A stretch of DNA of 64,000 nucleotides, taken from Manis javanica (taxonomy: Eukaryota; Chordata; Mammalia; Pholidota; Manidae). Below the pieces are notes generated by a model that did not search any database, was not told the DNA's origin, and saw only the letters and a list, made by a program, of their open reading frames with translations. The stretch spans positions 44,213,034 to 44,277,033 of the forward strand of contig NC_133169.1 of the NCBI RefSeq assembly GCF_040802235.1, read 5' to 3'. This document shows positions 25,681-38,088 of the stretch, piece after piece; position 1 is the first letter of the stretch; every line of letters starts with the position of its first letter. Position numbers and translations under genes: made by a program.

Positions 25681-28245
25681 TCCTATACTATTTTAAAGTA
25701 TGTTATTCTAATTTAATATCTGCTTTTATGTTGCTTAAGATTAATTAAGTTCCCTTTTGAAAGAGTTATTTTGTTCCCTATAAAAATTGTTTATTATGTT
25801 TACTCCATCCATTTGTTATGATTTCTATCTTTCATTTTAGAAGTTTTCTTCCAAATTGTTTGTAGGCTTTCCATTTAATAACCCATCCTATGTCTATTTT
25901 TCTGAATCCAGAACACTTTTGCTTCCAGTATGTCCTTTAGTTAAATTTCCACAGTCATGTCTTATCAGGCAGGAGCAGTTTCACAGCTTTATGAAGTGGG
26001 TGCAATGTGTTATTGATATTGTTTGGTAACGTTACTACAGGAAAACACACTATATATGGTTTCAGTACTTTTAAATTTCTTCAGGTTGTTCATGGCCCAG
26101 GACATGGCCTATCTTGAATGTTTAAGTTCTGTCGTGTTTTTCTTGGGTAGAATGCTCTAGCTGTCTGACTTGCGAATGGTAGGACTCTTTTTTTCTCATT
26201 TAGTTGTGTTTTCCACTTCTTTGCATCTCTAATATGAAAAGTTCAGTGCCCATTTGCCCAAAATCACTTGAAACACATTGCAAATTGGGCCCATGCATAA
26301 AAACGGTGACCAGAGCTCCATCTGCTGATCATCTCTGACTGCTCATCTGCTTCTGGGCTTAATAAATTGACTCAGCATGTGAACGGTGGTTGACATGTGA
26401 AAAGCATCGATTCACACATTTAACAGGACTAACAGTAGTGGTCACATATTGGCAAAGAAAATATTTTAAAGTGAAAACAAACCTAATAAATAATAAAATT
26501 ATTTGAAAGAAAGGATTAAATGGATATTGAAAGAATTGAAATGGTGAAGAGAGAAGATAAATGAGAAGATAAATAAAAATACATGCACACAGTGGCCATT
26601 TCATTGACTCAGCCAACAGTGCAAAGGATTTCTTGCAATTCTTCCTTCTATGAAGTTTTCATCAGCTTTTACAAAAAACAATTCCACACAATCCCAACTA
26701 CTCTGAAATATGAATTTCTGCTTGTTCAGCTTTGTGAAACTCTCCTCCCATCTCCACGAAGCCTCAGCAGCTCTGTCCCTCTTTTACCTTATGTCCGTGC
26801 AGTGAGCATTCCCATAATCCCTATCACCCAGGCATGTTGCGATTGTGTAGATATTTTAGAAAATCTCAAACAGCCTATTTGACCATAACTTCCACTGTCC
26901 TGGGAAACATAAGAGGAAGAGGCATGTGTAACTTCCGGGAGGAAGCATTTAGTTGTCCAGCTCTCCATTCTCTCATGGGATCACACGTGGAAATGGACTG
27001 GTCCCAAGGATGAAGCAGCACAGAGTGTGAAACCCGCACACAGGACACTGCCCCAGAGAGCTGTGTGCCTCCACACTGGACCTTGAAAGTACAAGAAGTA
27101 AACCCACACTGTTGATTAAGGTGCTGATAATCTGCCACGGCTGCCTTTGAAGTCTCTTAAGTAATCTAGTTAATACATTCATCAAAGTTTACAAGGGTCT
27201 ATAAACAAAATGAATTGTAGCCTCTAGCTCTAAGCCATCTGCTTTGAAGACATCTGCCAGGAATGTTACTCCCAGACCTCTGCCTAACTAACTCTTCATA
27301 TGACATTTGACAGCAACCCAAAGCCTCTGTGATAAGCCAGAGAACAGATAGGACTACAAGGTACCTCATAGCTTTGGGATTTCTACCGGCAAAAGGGTCT
27401 AGATGCTTTCAGCAAACTTAATGGATACTTCCAACTCAAATTATTGCATTAAATTGGTGGGACCCGTTAAATACCTGAGTTTCAATTGCTAAAAATCAAT
27501 AGAATGTGAACAGAGCTGTGTTTGTACAATTTCATAACAAAGGAGATAACTCATGAAATTAATGAGGCATTCACATTTTTCATACTAATTTTACATTATT
27601 AAAGTCACTTTTAAGTTACCAGTCTGTCTCAGGGAATAAAAGTGGCCACAGCTGATCTGGATTCAAAAATCTAACAGGCATCTGTCATGGCTTCATCTTC
27701 TCACAACACGAAATGAAGTAATTTTATATAGTTCAATAAGTTCAGGAGATATTTCTTCTTTATTGCCAACATTTTCTTGTCATAAATTTAAAAAGGAAAG
27801 ACTGTATAAATAGTAAAGACCTAGGGAAATGCCAGGAAAATTCCCTTCTTTCCAGTTGCATATGAGAATACATAAAACACATTTCTCTTTATGACTTTTC
27901 ATTAATACTAGATATGTTGTAATTTAACAGTTTTTACTTAAAAACTTTCAGCTCATGGTACTTATGTTGCCTGAGATAGATGTTTTTTGAAATTTAGCTC
28001 CACAAAGATTTTTCCCCCAAAGACAAAATATTTTGACTACTCATTAGCTGCCCAAACCTAGCATCATATTTGGATATATTTTTTAAAAAACAACTTGTAA
28101 AAACATGGGAATAAAGGAAAATAAGTCATAATTAATGCCTTCTAACTAAACCAACCCTTTTTTAATGATGATTCAAAGATTCTCACTGATAGGGAGTGGT
28201 GAGTATCATGACCTTCTACTTCCTCCAAGTTCAAAAGTTCTCATT
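25681..28245. other. Intergenic; downstream arm of duplication copy B
   Basis: No gene is supported. From about 27300 to 28245 it resembles 7800-8855 downstream of the first OR. Short frames such as 26583-26882 and 26875-27138 have no recognised motif. Confidence 0.5.
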
Positions 28246-29181
28246 TTACTTCTTTGTGGGTACAGCTTTGCAGAGCAGCCTTACCAGGGCACCCTTCACT
28301 TCTTTGTTCCTTAAGGTATAGATGAGGGGGTTCAGCAGTGGTGTGACCAAAGCATAGAAGAAGGTGAAGAACCTGCCGTGCTTTGAAGCAAGTTGGTTCT
28401 TAGGGTCCATGTACACCATGGCCACTGTCCCAAAGAACATGAGGACCATGGTGAGGTGGGAGGAGCAGGTGGCAATGGCCTTCTGCCTTGCCTCCTCAGA
28501 CTGGATTTTTCCCAAGGCTTGAGCTATGAAGCCGTAAGAAATCACGATCAACACCACTGGCAAAATGGTCAAGAGAACAGAAGTGATGGACATCGGCAAT
28601 TCATTTGCAGAGGTGTCCCCACAGGCCAGCCTTATGAGGGCAGGCACCTCACACAGAAAGTCATCCAGGCGGTGGTGCATGCCAAAGGGCATCTGGAATG
28701 TGAGGGAAGATTGGGTCACAGATTACAGCAGGCCACACAGCCAGGCCGTGAGCACCAGCTTCCAGCACAGCAGACGGTTCATGATGACAGTGTAGTGCAG
28801 GGGCCGGCAGATAGCGACGTAGCGGTCAAAGGCCGTCACTACCAGCATGACGCCTTCTGTGACGCCCACACAGAGGAACACGTAGAGCTGGATGGCACAG
28901 CCTGTGTAGGTGATGCTCTTGTCTGACCCCCACAGGTTGGACAACATCTGAGGCACAGCACTTGTGGCGAAGCAGAGATCCAGGAAGGACAGGTTACTAA
29001 GGAAGAAGTACATGGGACTATGAAGCCGAGGGTCCACGCAGGAGAGCAGGATGATGGCTAAGTTGGAGAGGACGACCATGGTGTACAAGAGGATCACAGC
29101 CCAGAAGAGAACGGTTTCTAGCAGGGGCCATTCCGAGAAGCCCAGTAGGATGAAGCCCACTGGGAAGCTCTTATTAGTCAT
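28246..29181 (-). pseudogene. Olfactory receptor, paralogue of 8856-9809, one in-frame stop
   Basis: This receptor is paralogous to 8856-9809. The preferred start is [17 protein letters not shown] at 29181; an upstream in-frame ATG at 29238 adds 19 residues. Hallmarks visible are [16 protein letters not shown], an intact [42 protein letters not shown], and PLLNPLIYTLRNKEVK near the end. The reading frame is continuous except for one TAA at 28723-28725 in loop 2/TM4, where the paralogue has GAA (Glu). There are no indels. It is a very young or possibly polymorphic pseudogene, because every other signature residue is better preserved than in the open paralogue. The two halves, of 152 and 157 codons from the preferred start, are in the same frame. 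Confidence 0.93.
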
Positions 29182-30986
29182 TCCTGTTGTTTTTGTTACT
29201 GGGATTTGGACATAAATATAAATAAGAGTTGCAAGCAAATTTTGAAAAAAGGCTCTACTACAATTTATTTAGAGAAAGTAGATTATTTTTTCAAGAGGAC
29301 TTGGGCATAGTCCATATGAATATTGTTTCATATATTTAAACAGATTACAGTGTGTCTTCCATGTGGCTATTTTTCACCTAACACATATTTGCAAGGTACT
29401 TCTTTTTGGAATTCAATTTCGACTTGAAATTAAAATTGTAATCACAAAAACATTTGTGGCCACCTTGAAAATTTATCTTAGGTAATATGCATATTTTCTC
29501 CACTTGTCCTTTCTGTCAAGTATGTGGTCACTGTCACAAATATTCAAAATGAAATGTTGATTATATTTCATTTGTATACATTCCTCAAAGGGACATAATA
29601 TTATATGGGGATATTTTTATGATGTTTGTAGGAACCCGTCACATGAGGATCATCCCAGAAACAAAGCCCTTCTGCACTGATTCCAGACTCTTGACAGAGA
29701 CCCCAAACATGAATCATCTCCATATCTATGAAACCCACCTTGGCAAAGGAGATATACTAGTGTTTAAATGAGGCAAACCACGTTTGTACAACTTGTTCTT
29801 TCACTTTCTAAGTAAACAACTGCGAAACCTCAGTTGACGGTCCTGTCTAGATGTGGTTACAGTAGATCCCACCTCATGGGGCTCAGGTCCAAGCCACAGG
29901 GATGAGGGTCTGACAGTGTCTGCTACTTTCTAGAATAAAACACTAAGTACTATAAAACTGTAAGCACTATGTTGTCCGATGTCTACCCCACAAATGTGCA
30001 GTAATTTCTCCTCAATAATCAATTGGACACAACAAATTTAACCAAGAACCATAATTAAATAGACCTTAATCAAAGTGCAAAATCATGAAACCTGTAATTA
30101 TCCTAAAGCTCTGCTTCAAGGACAGGGAGAAGAGATGATGCACAGGCATCACATGTGTAATATCAGCCTGGAGCATTGCTTATGAGAAACACTGGCCTTG
30201 AATATCAACATTTTGTCTTCCAAAAATTGTAGAATTTGTCAGAGAACATTAGCAACATGAGTGAAACTGTACACATAAAACATTGTTCTGAAAATAAACT
30301 GAGTCAGATTGTGAGAATCAGATTTTGAAAAAAGAGCAAACAATGTAAAAATGTCTAGAACAATAGAGGACATATTCTGTTCAATAGTGTCCCCACAGGT
30401 GTTTGTTCAGTACCTGTCATGTACCCAGCTCTCTGTTACAGTGTGGGAATGCACTGTGAATAAGACAGATGGAGTCCCTGTTTTAGTAGAGTTTTCAGGC
30501 TCCAGGAAAGAGAAAGAGACAAAAAGTAAAGAAATGAGCAAATATGTCATAAGGGTTCATATATTTTACAGGATAAGCTCTCTAAATGCAAACAAACCAG
30601 GATTTACACTGAGGATAACAGTGGAAGATTCAGCTCCACTCAGGGAGAGCAGGAAGGGAGCTGTGCGGTGCTGAGGATGTGTGTCTCCTGCAAGGGGCCA
30701 GCCTGGTGGGGGAGGGCAAGTCCCTGTGCAGTGAGTGTGGGCAGGATGATGCGTGCGGTCAGCTGCCCTCTTCTAAGTTTATATGATCACGCCTGGAACT
30801 CGCAGCATTTTGTTCTCTGCAAGCACCCTGCATGTAGCACAGAATGCCCATTGTGTTGTGCCCCATGGCATCACTTTACTGTTCTGTCAGTTTCCACAGT
30901 GTTTTCCCGCCTGTGCCTGTCCCCACCTGCATTGGACTGCAATGATGAATTTAACTGTAGCATTTAAATGAAAATGTTCAAGTTGT
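29182..30986. other. Duplicated OR 5' flank, copy B
   Basis: Non-coding. It aligns by eye with 9840-11450 upstream of the first OR and with 52060-53260 in copy C. Shared examples are 'gtgtttgttcagtacctgtc' (about 30400) against 'agcaagtgctgtgtaccagc' (about 11020), and 'catttaaatgaaaatgttca' at its end against 'gacatttggacaagaaagtt' near 53230. L1-2 inserted at its right edge. Confidence 0.6.
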
Positions 30987-30997
30987 TCAACTGCCTT
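30987..30997. repeat. Target-site duplication of L1-2, left copy
   Basis: TCAACTGCCTT here is repeated exactly at 38078-38088 across L1-2. Confidence 0.85.
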
Positions 30998-31016
30998 CTT
31001 TTTTTTTTTTTTTGAG

Positions 31017-32640
31017 AGGGCATCTCTCATATTTATTGATCAAATGGTTGTTAATAACAATAAAATTCTGTATAGGGGACTCAATGCTCAATGCACAATC
31101 ATTAACCCACCCCAAGCCTAATTCTCATCAGTCTCCAATCTTCTGAAGCATAATGAACAAGTTCTTACATGGTGACCAAATTCTTACATAGTGAATAAGT
31201 TCTTACATGGTGAACAGTGCAAGGACAGTCATCACAGAAACTTTCAGTTTTGATCACGTATTATGAAGTATAAATAATCAGGTCAAATATGAATATTTGA
31301 TTTTTATACTGGATTTATATGTGAATCCCACATTTCTCCCGTATTATTATTATTATTTTTAATAAAATACTGAAGTGGTAGGTAGATGCAAGATAAAGGT
31401 AGAAAACATACTTTAGTGCTGTAAGAGGGCAAATGTAGATGATCAGGTGTGTGCCTCTAGACTAAGTATTAATCCAAGCTAGACAAGGGCAACAAAACAT
31501 CCACGGCTGCAAAAAATTTCTCTCAAAACAGGGGTGCGGGGTTCTAAGCCTCACCTCTGTTGATCCCCAATTTCTCACCTGATGGCCCCCCTGCGACTGT
31601 GCCTGTCTTAGGTTGTTCCTCCCTTGAAGAATCTTACCCATCTCTGGCTAACCAGTCATCTTCTGGGGCCATACAGGGAAATGTAAAGTTGGTAAGTGAG
31701 AGAGAAGCAATATTGTTTGAAATGGTTAGCTTTGTACTTCTTTGCAGATTTATGCCCTGTGGCTTTTATGCCCAGCATTTGTCTTGAGGTATCTTTACCA
31801 CTTGGAAGAATTATGATACATGGTAATTGCATTATGAGGCACTAATTCTAAGAAAGGATTGTAATAAGGAAGGAAGAAGAAAAGGTATAGAAGTAGCAGA
31901 TGGAAGAAAACATGGGAAGATTGATTATTTCTTTGACATATCTTCTTGTAGAGTAACATAAGCATGTATAGGTTTTAAACTACTAATTAAATTGCACACA
32001 CACATTAACATTATAGAAATACAGCTACATAACCAAAGCAGACCTAGAATTACCAGCCATCTCCAGTGAAACCAAGAAAACTAGTTAGGCACCCTAGGCA
32101 TTTGTGAAAACTTATCAATGATATGAAGGATATTGTCTAACTGAATTTGAATAGTTTGAGAGAAATCAGACAAATTAAAACAACACATTCCTGGGAACTG
32201 TTCACATCCCATATGTTCTTTTAACAGTAGATAGTCTGTAGTCGTAAGATTTTTGAGCGCTGACACTTGAACTTCTAATTATTGGTTGAGTTCCAACAGT
32301 ATACATCCAGTCAAATTTGTTGTTTCACTGTATGCACAGGCCAGCTTAGATATCTCCTTCTTCATTCCATTGGCAATTCCAGGAACCCGTGGGATGAATG
32401 CAGCTACAACTGCAACAGCGCTAGGATCTTTGTTGAAGTTTTTGATGATCATCTTCTGGAATGACTCTTCCAGAGTATGTTGATGTTGGAACTTCTTCTT
32501 CATATCGTATCTTAGTTTGTTTTCTGGGTAGCCAAATTAGGCTTTGACCTTCTGTATAAACACAAACAGACCCTTTGCCCACACTTTGATATGCCCTTAA
32601 TACCATTGTGAAGAACTTAATGGAGGTCATCACACAGGAA
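31017..32640 (-). mobile_element. ERV-derived 3' extension of L1-2 (integrase-tail-like, Env-TM remnant, PPT, U3-like end)
   Basis: One sense frame (plus-strand 32511-32568) reads [20 protein letters not shown], a G-x-G/VCV/WLPR pattern like a retroviral integrase C-terminal domain. A second frame starting at 32503 holds the hydrophobic AVAVVAAFIPRVPGIANG (about 32364-32428), like a fusion peptide, then LACAYSETTNLTG. After a break it resumes with TTDYLLLKEHMG, the CX6CC motif CEQFPGMCC (32180-32206), FNLSDFSQTIQIQLDNI, and IIDKFSQMPRVPN. Beyond are the polypurine/TG site (about 31334-31350) and AATAAA close to the tail. It is broken by several stops. The domain order is that of a retroviral TM subunit. 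Confidence 0.75.
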
Positions 32641-32683
32641 CTGCTTTTTTTTTTTGAAGAGAAAGGAATATTATCAGAAAAAT

Positions 32684-35600
32684 GTATTTCGACCGTTTTG
32701 AGGAACCTCCATACTGCTTTCCACAACGGTTGAACTAATTTACATTCCCACCAACAGTGTAGGAGGGTTCCCCTTTCTCCACAACCTAGCCAACATTTCT
32801 TGTTGTTTGTCTTTTGGATGGCAGCCATCCTTACTGGTGTGAGGTGATACCTCCTTGTGGTTTTAATTTGCATTTCTCTGATAATTAGCGATGTGGAGTA
32901 TCTTTTCATGTGTCTGTTGGCCACCTGTATTTCTATTTTGGAGAACTGTCTGTTTAGTTCCTCTGCCCATTTTTTAATTGGTTATTTGATTTTTGATTGT
33001 TGAGGCATGTGAGCTCTTTATATATTTTGGACGTCAAGCCTTTATCGTATCTGTCATTTACAAATACATTCTCCCATACTGTAGGGTTCCTTTTTGTTCT
33101 ATTGATGGTTTCTTTTGCTGTACAGAAGCTTGTCATCTTAATATAGTCCCACTTGTTCATTTTTGCTCATGTTGTCCTTGCCCGGGGAGATATGTTCAAG
33201 AAGAGGTCACTCATGTTTATGTCTAAGAGGTTTTTACCTATGTTTTTTTCCACGAGTTTAATGGTTTCATGACTTATATTCAGGACTTTGATCCATTTTG
33301 AATTTACTTTTGTATATGGGATTAGACAATGGTCCGGTTTCATTCTCCTACATTTGGCTGTCAGTTTTGCCAGCACCATCTGTTGAAGAGACTGTCATTT
33401 CACCATTCTATGTCCATGACTCCTTTATCAAATATTAATTGACCACATATGTTTGGGTTAATGTCTGGAGTCTCTAGTCTGTTCCACTGGTCTGTGGCTC
33501 TGTTCTTGTGCCAGTATCAAATTGTCTTGATTACTATGGTTTTATAGTAGACCTTGAAATTGGTGAGTGAGATCCCCCCTACTTTATTCTTCTTTCACAG
33601 GATTGCTTTTGCTATTCGGGGTCTTTGGTGTTTCCATATGAATTTTTGAATTACTTGTTCCAGTTCATTGAAAAATGTTGCTGGTAATTTGATAGGGATT
33701 GCATCAAATCTGTATATTGCTTGGCTGGATGGCCATTTTGACAATATTAATTCTTCCTAGCCACGTGCAGAGGATAATTTTCCATTTGTTAGTGTCCCCT
33801 TTAATTTCTCTTAAGAGTGACTTGTAGTTTTCAGAGTATAGGTCATTCACTTCTTTGGTTAGATTTATGCCTAGATATTTCATTCTTTTTGATGCAATTG
33901 GGAATGGAATTGTTTTCCTCATTTCTCTTTCTATTGGTTCATTTTTACTGTATAGGAAAGCTACAGATGTCTGTGTGTTAATTTTGAATCCTGCAACTTT
34001 GCTGTATTCCAATGTCAGTTCTAGTAGTTTTGGGGTGGAGTCTTTAGGGTTTTTATGTACAATATCATGTCCTCTGCAAATAGTGACAGTTTAAGTTCTT
34101 AGTTAATAATCTGGATTTCTTGTATTTCTTTGTTTTGTCTGATTGCCATGCCTAGGACCTCCAGTACTATGTTAAATAAAAGTGAGGAGAGTGGGTATCC
34201 CTGTCTTGTTTCGGTATCAGAGGAAAAACTTTCAGCTTCCCGATGTTAAGTATGATGCTGGCTGTGGGTTTATCATATATGGCCTTTGTTATGTTGAGGT
34301 ACCTGCACTCTATAACCATTTTGCTGAGAGTTTTTATCATGAATGGATGTTGAATTTTGTCACATGCTTTTTCAGCATCTATGGATATGATCATGTAGTT
34401 TTTGTCTTTCTTTTTGTTGATGTGGCAGATGATTTTGATGAACTTTCGAATGTTGTACCAACCTTGCATCCCTTGGATGAATCCCACCTGGTCATCATGT
34501 ATGATCCTTTTGATATATTTTTGAATATGGTTTGCTAATATTTTATTGAGTATTTTTGCATCTACATTCATCAGGGATATTGGCCTGTAATTTTCTTTTT
34601 TGTTGGGGTCTTTGCCTGGTTTTGGTATTAGGGTGATGATGGCTTCATACAATGAGTTTGGGAGTATTCCCTGTTCCTCTATTTTTTTGAAAACTTTAAG
34701 GAGAATGCGTATGTCTTTTCTGTGTGTCTGATAAAATTCCACGGTAAATTCATCCGGCCCGGGGTTTTGTTTCTGGGTAGTTTTTTAATTAGTGTTTCAA
34801 TTTTGTTGCTCATAATTGGTTTGTTTAACTTTTGTGTTTCTTCTTTGGTCAGTCTTGGAAGGTTGTATTTTTCTAGGAAGTTGTCCATTTCTTCTAGGTT
34901 TTCCAGCTTGTTGGCATATAGGTTTTCATAGAAGTATTTAATAATTTTTTGTTTTTCTGTGGAGTCTGTCGTGATTTTTCTGTTCTCATTTCTGATTCTG
35001 TTGGTTTGTGTTGATTCTCTTTTTCTCTTAATAAGTTGGCTAGAGGCTTATCTATTCTGTTTATTTTCTCAAAGAACCAGCTCTTGGTTTCATTGATTTT
35101 TGCTATTGTTTTATTCTTCTCAATGTTGTTTATTTCTTCTCTGATCTTTATTATGTCCTGCCTTGTGCTGACTTTAGGCCTCATTTGTTCTTCTTTTTCC
35201 AGTTTTGATAATTGTGATGTGAGACTATTCATTTAGGATTGTTCTTCCTTCTTCAAGTGTGCCTGGATCGCTATATACTTTCCTCTTAAGACTTCTTTCA
35301 CTGTGTCCCACAGAAGTTGGGACTTTGTGTTGTTGTTTTCATTTGTTTCCATATATTCCTTGATCTCTATTTTAATTTGTTTGTTGATCCATTGATTATG
35401 TATGAGCATGTTGTTAAGCCTCCATGTGTTTCTGAGCCTTTTTGTTTTCTTTGTAGAATTTATTTCTCATTTTATACCTTTGTTTTCTCAAAAGTTGGTT
35501 GCTAGAATTTCAATATTTTGTAATTTACTGAGGCTCTTTTTGTGGGCTAGTATGTGGTCTATTCTGGAGAATGTTCCATGTGCACTTAAGAAGAATGTAT

Positions 35601-36166
35601 ATCCTGTTGCTTTTAGATGTGGAGTTCTATAGATTTCTATTAGGTCCATCTGTTCTACTGTGTTGTTCAGTGCCTCCGTGTTCTCACTTATTTTCTGCCA
35701 TTGGATTTATCCTTTGTTGTGAGTGGTGTGTTGAAGTCTCCTAAAATGAATGCATTGCAGTCTATTTCCCCCTTTAGTTCTGTTAGTATTTGTTTCACAT
35801 ATGCTGGTGCTCCTGTGTTGGGTGCATATATATTTAGAATGGTTATATCCTCTTGTTGGTCTGAGCCCTTTATCATTATGTAGTGTCCTTCTTTATCTCC
35901 ATTTACTTTCTTTGTTTTGAAGTCTATTTTGCCTGATATTAGTACTGCAATCCTGCTTTCTTCTTGCTGTTGTTTGCCTGAAATATGTTTTTCCATCCCT
36001 TGAATTTTAGTCTGTGCATGTCTTTGGGTTTGAGGTGAGTTTCTTGTAAGCAGCATATAGGTGGGTCTTGCTTTTTAATCCATTCTGCTACTCTGTGACT
36101 TTTGATTGGTGCATTAAGTCCATTTCCATTTAGGGTGACTATTGAAAGATATGTACTTATTGCCAT
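32684..36166 (-). pseudogene. L1 ORF2, degraded and 3'-truncated
   Basis: It starts MAISTYLSIVTLNGNGLNAP at 36166. Endonuclease-domain fragments (LQETHLKPKD, YAPNTGAPAYVKQIL) lie at 36166-35690. The reverse transcriptase fragment at 34742-34167 includes [20 protein letters not shown] and [20 protein letters not shown]-terminal fragments run to the junction near 32684. Stops and indels are scattered through it. In the last open piece the frame passes from ORF2 ([20 protein letters not shown]) directly into extension sequence, which shows the internal deletion. Confidence 0.9.
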
Positions 36167-36360
36167 TGCAGGCTTTAAATTCGTGGTTACCAAAGGTTCA
36201 AGGTTAGCCTCTTTAGTATCTTACTGCCTAACTTAATTCACTTATTGAGCTGTTATATACACTGTCTGGATATTCTTTTCTTCTCTCCCTTCTTATTCCT
36301 CCTCCTCCATTCTCCATATGTTGGGTGTTTTTTCTGTGCTCTTTTTAGGAGTGCTCCCAT

Positions 36361-37212
36361 CTAGAGCAGTCCCTGTAAGATGCCCTGTAAAGGTGGTTTG
36401 TGGGAGGCAAATTTCCTCAGCTTTTGTTTGTCTGGGAAATGTTTGATCCCTCTGTCATATTTAAATGATAATCATGCTGGATACAGTATCCTTGGTTCAA
36501 GGCTCTTCTGTTTCATTGCATTAAATATATCATGCCATTCTCTTCTGGCCTGTTGGGTTTCTGTCGAGAAGTCTGATGATAGCCTGATGGGTCTTCCTTT
36601 ATAGATGATCTTTTTCTCTCTAGCTGCCTTTAAAACTCTTTCCTTGTCCTCGATCTTTGCCATTTTAATTTTTATGTGTCTTGGTGTCCTCGGGTCCTTT
36701 CTGTTGGGAGTTCTGTGTATTTCTGTGGTGTGTTCGATTATTTTCTCCCCCATTTTGGGTAAGTTTTCAGCAATTATTTCTTCAAAGACACTTTCTATCC
36801 CTTTTTCTCTCTCTTCTTCTTCTGGTACCTCTATAATATGGACATTGTTCCTCTTGGCTTGGTCACACAGTTCTCTTAATATTGTTTCATTCCTGGAGAT
36901 CCTTTTATCTCTCTTTATGTCAGCTTTTATGCGTTCCTGATCTCTGGTTTCTATTCCATCAATGGCCTCTTTCATCTTATCCATTCTGCTTATAAATCCT
37001 TCCAGAGTTTGTTTCACTTCTGTAATCTCCTTCCTGGCATCTGTGATCTCTCTCCAGACTTCCTCCCTTAGTTCTTGCATATTTCTCTCCATCTCCATCA
37101 GCATGTTTATTTTTTTTACTTTTAATTCTTTTTCGGGAAGACTGGTTAGGTCTGCCTCCTTCTCTGCTGTTGTCTCTGTGATCTTGGTGTGCCTGTAATT
37201 TTGCCTTTTCAT
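36361..37212 (-). pseudogene. L1 ORF1, one premature TGA
   Basis: It starts MKRQNYRHTKITETTAEKEA. A coiled-coil region and the RNA-binding region are open for 246 codons and end at a TGA at 36472-36474 after LEPRILYPA. L1-1 has an arginine codon (CGA) there, so this is a single CpG-type transition. In-frame sequence continues with the C-terminal domain to the stop at 36361-36363. It is better preserved than the L1-1 ORF1. Confidence 0.92.
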
Positions 37213-38077
37213 GGTGATAGAAAGTTTGCAGAGCTGGGTCGACTTATGGCTGGATGAACTCCCCTTCTTGTTGGTTTTTGGCCTTCCTATCCTGGGAGAA
37301 CAGCGACCTCTTGTGGCTTGTGCTCAGCAGCTGCGTGCAGACAGGGATTCTGATTCCTGCCTGGCTGCCATGGAGTTTACCTCTGCTGTTGATGTGGGCT
37401 TGGCCTGTCTCGGGCTGCTCCTCCAAAATGGTGGAGCCACATTGGAGGAATGCAGCAGGGAGGCTATTTATCTCTGTGAGGGGCCTCCATGCTCCCTGCT
37501 GCCCAGGGGGTTAGAGTGCCCAGAGATCCCCAGATTCCCTGCCACTAGACTAAGTGTCCCACCTTTCCCTTTAAGATTACCAAAAAGCACTTGCCAAAAC
37601 AAAACAAACAAAAAAGAAAAAATTAAATGAATAATTAAAAAAAAAGTTAAGATAAAAAAAGCTGCTTGCTTTTCTTTGTCCTCAGGCACTGGCCTCAGGG
37701 ACCCGCTCACTGCTGTTGCTGCCCTCTTTCCCTAGTATCCAGGATCCCACACACGCACTGTGTCTGTGCTCTTGTCCGGATGACTGGGGCTGGGTGTTCA
37801 GGAATCCTGGGCTCCCTTCTCCCTCCTGGCTCTGACTCTTCTCCTCCCACCAGGAGCTGGGGGGAGGGGTGCTCAGGTCCCACTGGGCTGGTGCTTGTAT
37901 CTTACCCCCTTTGCAAGGCGCTGTGTTCTCTCAGGTGTGAATGTGGTCTGGTTGTTGTCCTGTGTCCTCTGGTCTCTATTCTAGGAAGAGTTGTCTTTGT
38001 TATATTTTCATAAATATATGTGGTTTTGGGAGAAGATTTCCGCTGGTCTACTCACACCACCATCTTGGCCCTGCTTC
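37213..38077 (-). promoter_or_regulatory. L1-2 5' UTR
   Basis: GC-rich and homologous to the L1-1 5' UTR, but with a single copy of the unit that is tandemly repeated in L1-1. Its outer end is plus-strand 'ccatcttggccctgcttc', adjoining the target-site duplication. It is expected to hold the internal promoter by family knowledge; no individual factor site was assigned. Confidence 0.75.
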
Positions 38078-38088
38078 TCAACTGCCTT
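38078..38088. repeat. Target-site duplication of L1-2, right copy
   Basis: TCAACTGCCTT, identical to 30987-30997. Confidence 0.85.

Larger units (their letters stand above)
30998..38077 (-). mobile_element. L1-2: near full-length LINE-1 with retrovirus-derived 3' extension
   Basis: A minus-strand L1 of about 7.08 kb flanked by an 11-bp target-site duplication. The order in sense is 5' UTR (38077-37213), ORF1 (37212-36361), ORF2 (36166 to about 32684, truncated), spacer and A-tract (about 32680-32645), ERV-like extension (about 32640-31017), and poly(A). Compared with L1-3 it lacks about 790 bp covering the end of ORF2 and the native 3' UTR. The join near 32680-32686 connects ORF2 directly to the spacer. 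The deletion is internal, because the 3' terminus and the duplication are normal. Confidence 0.93.
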
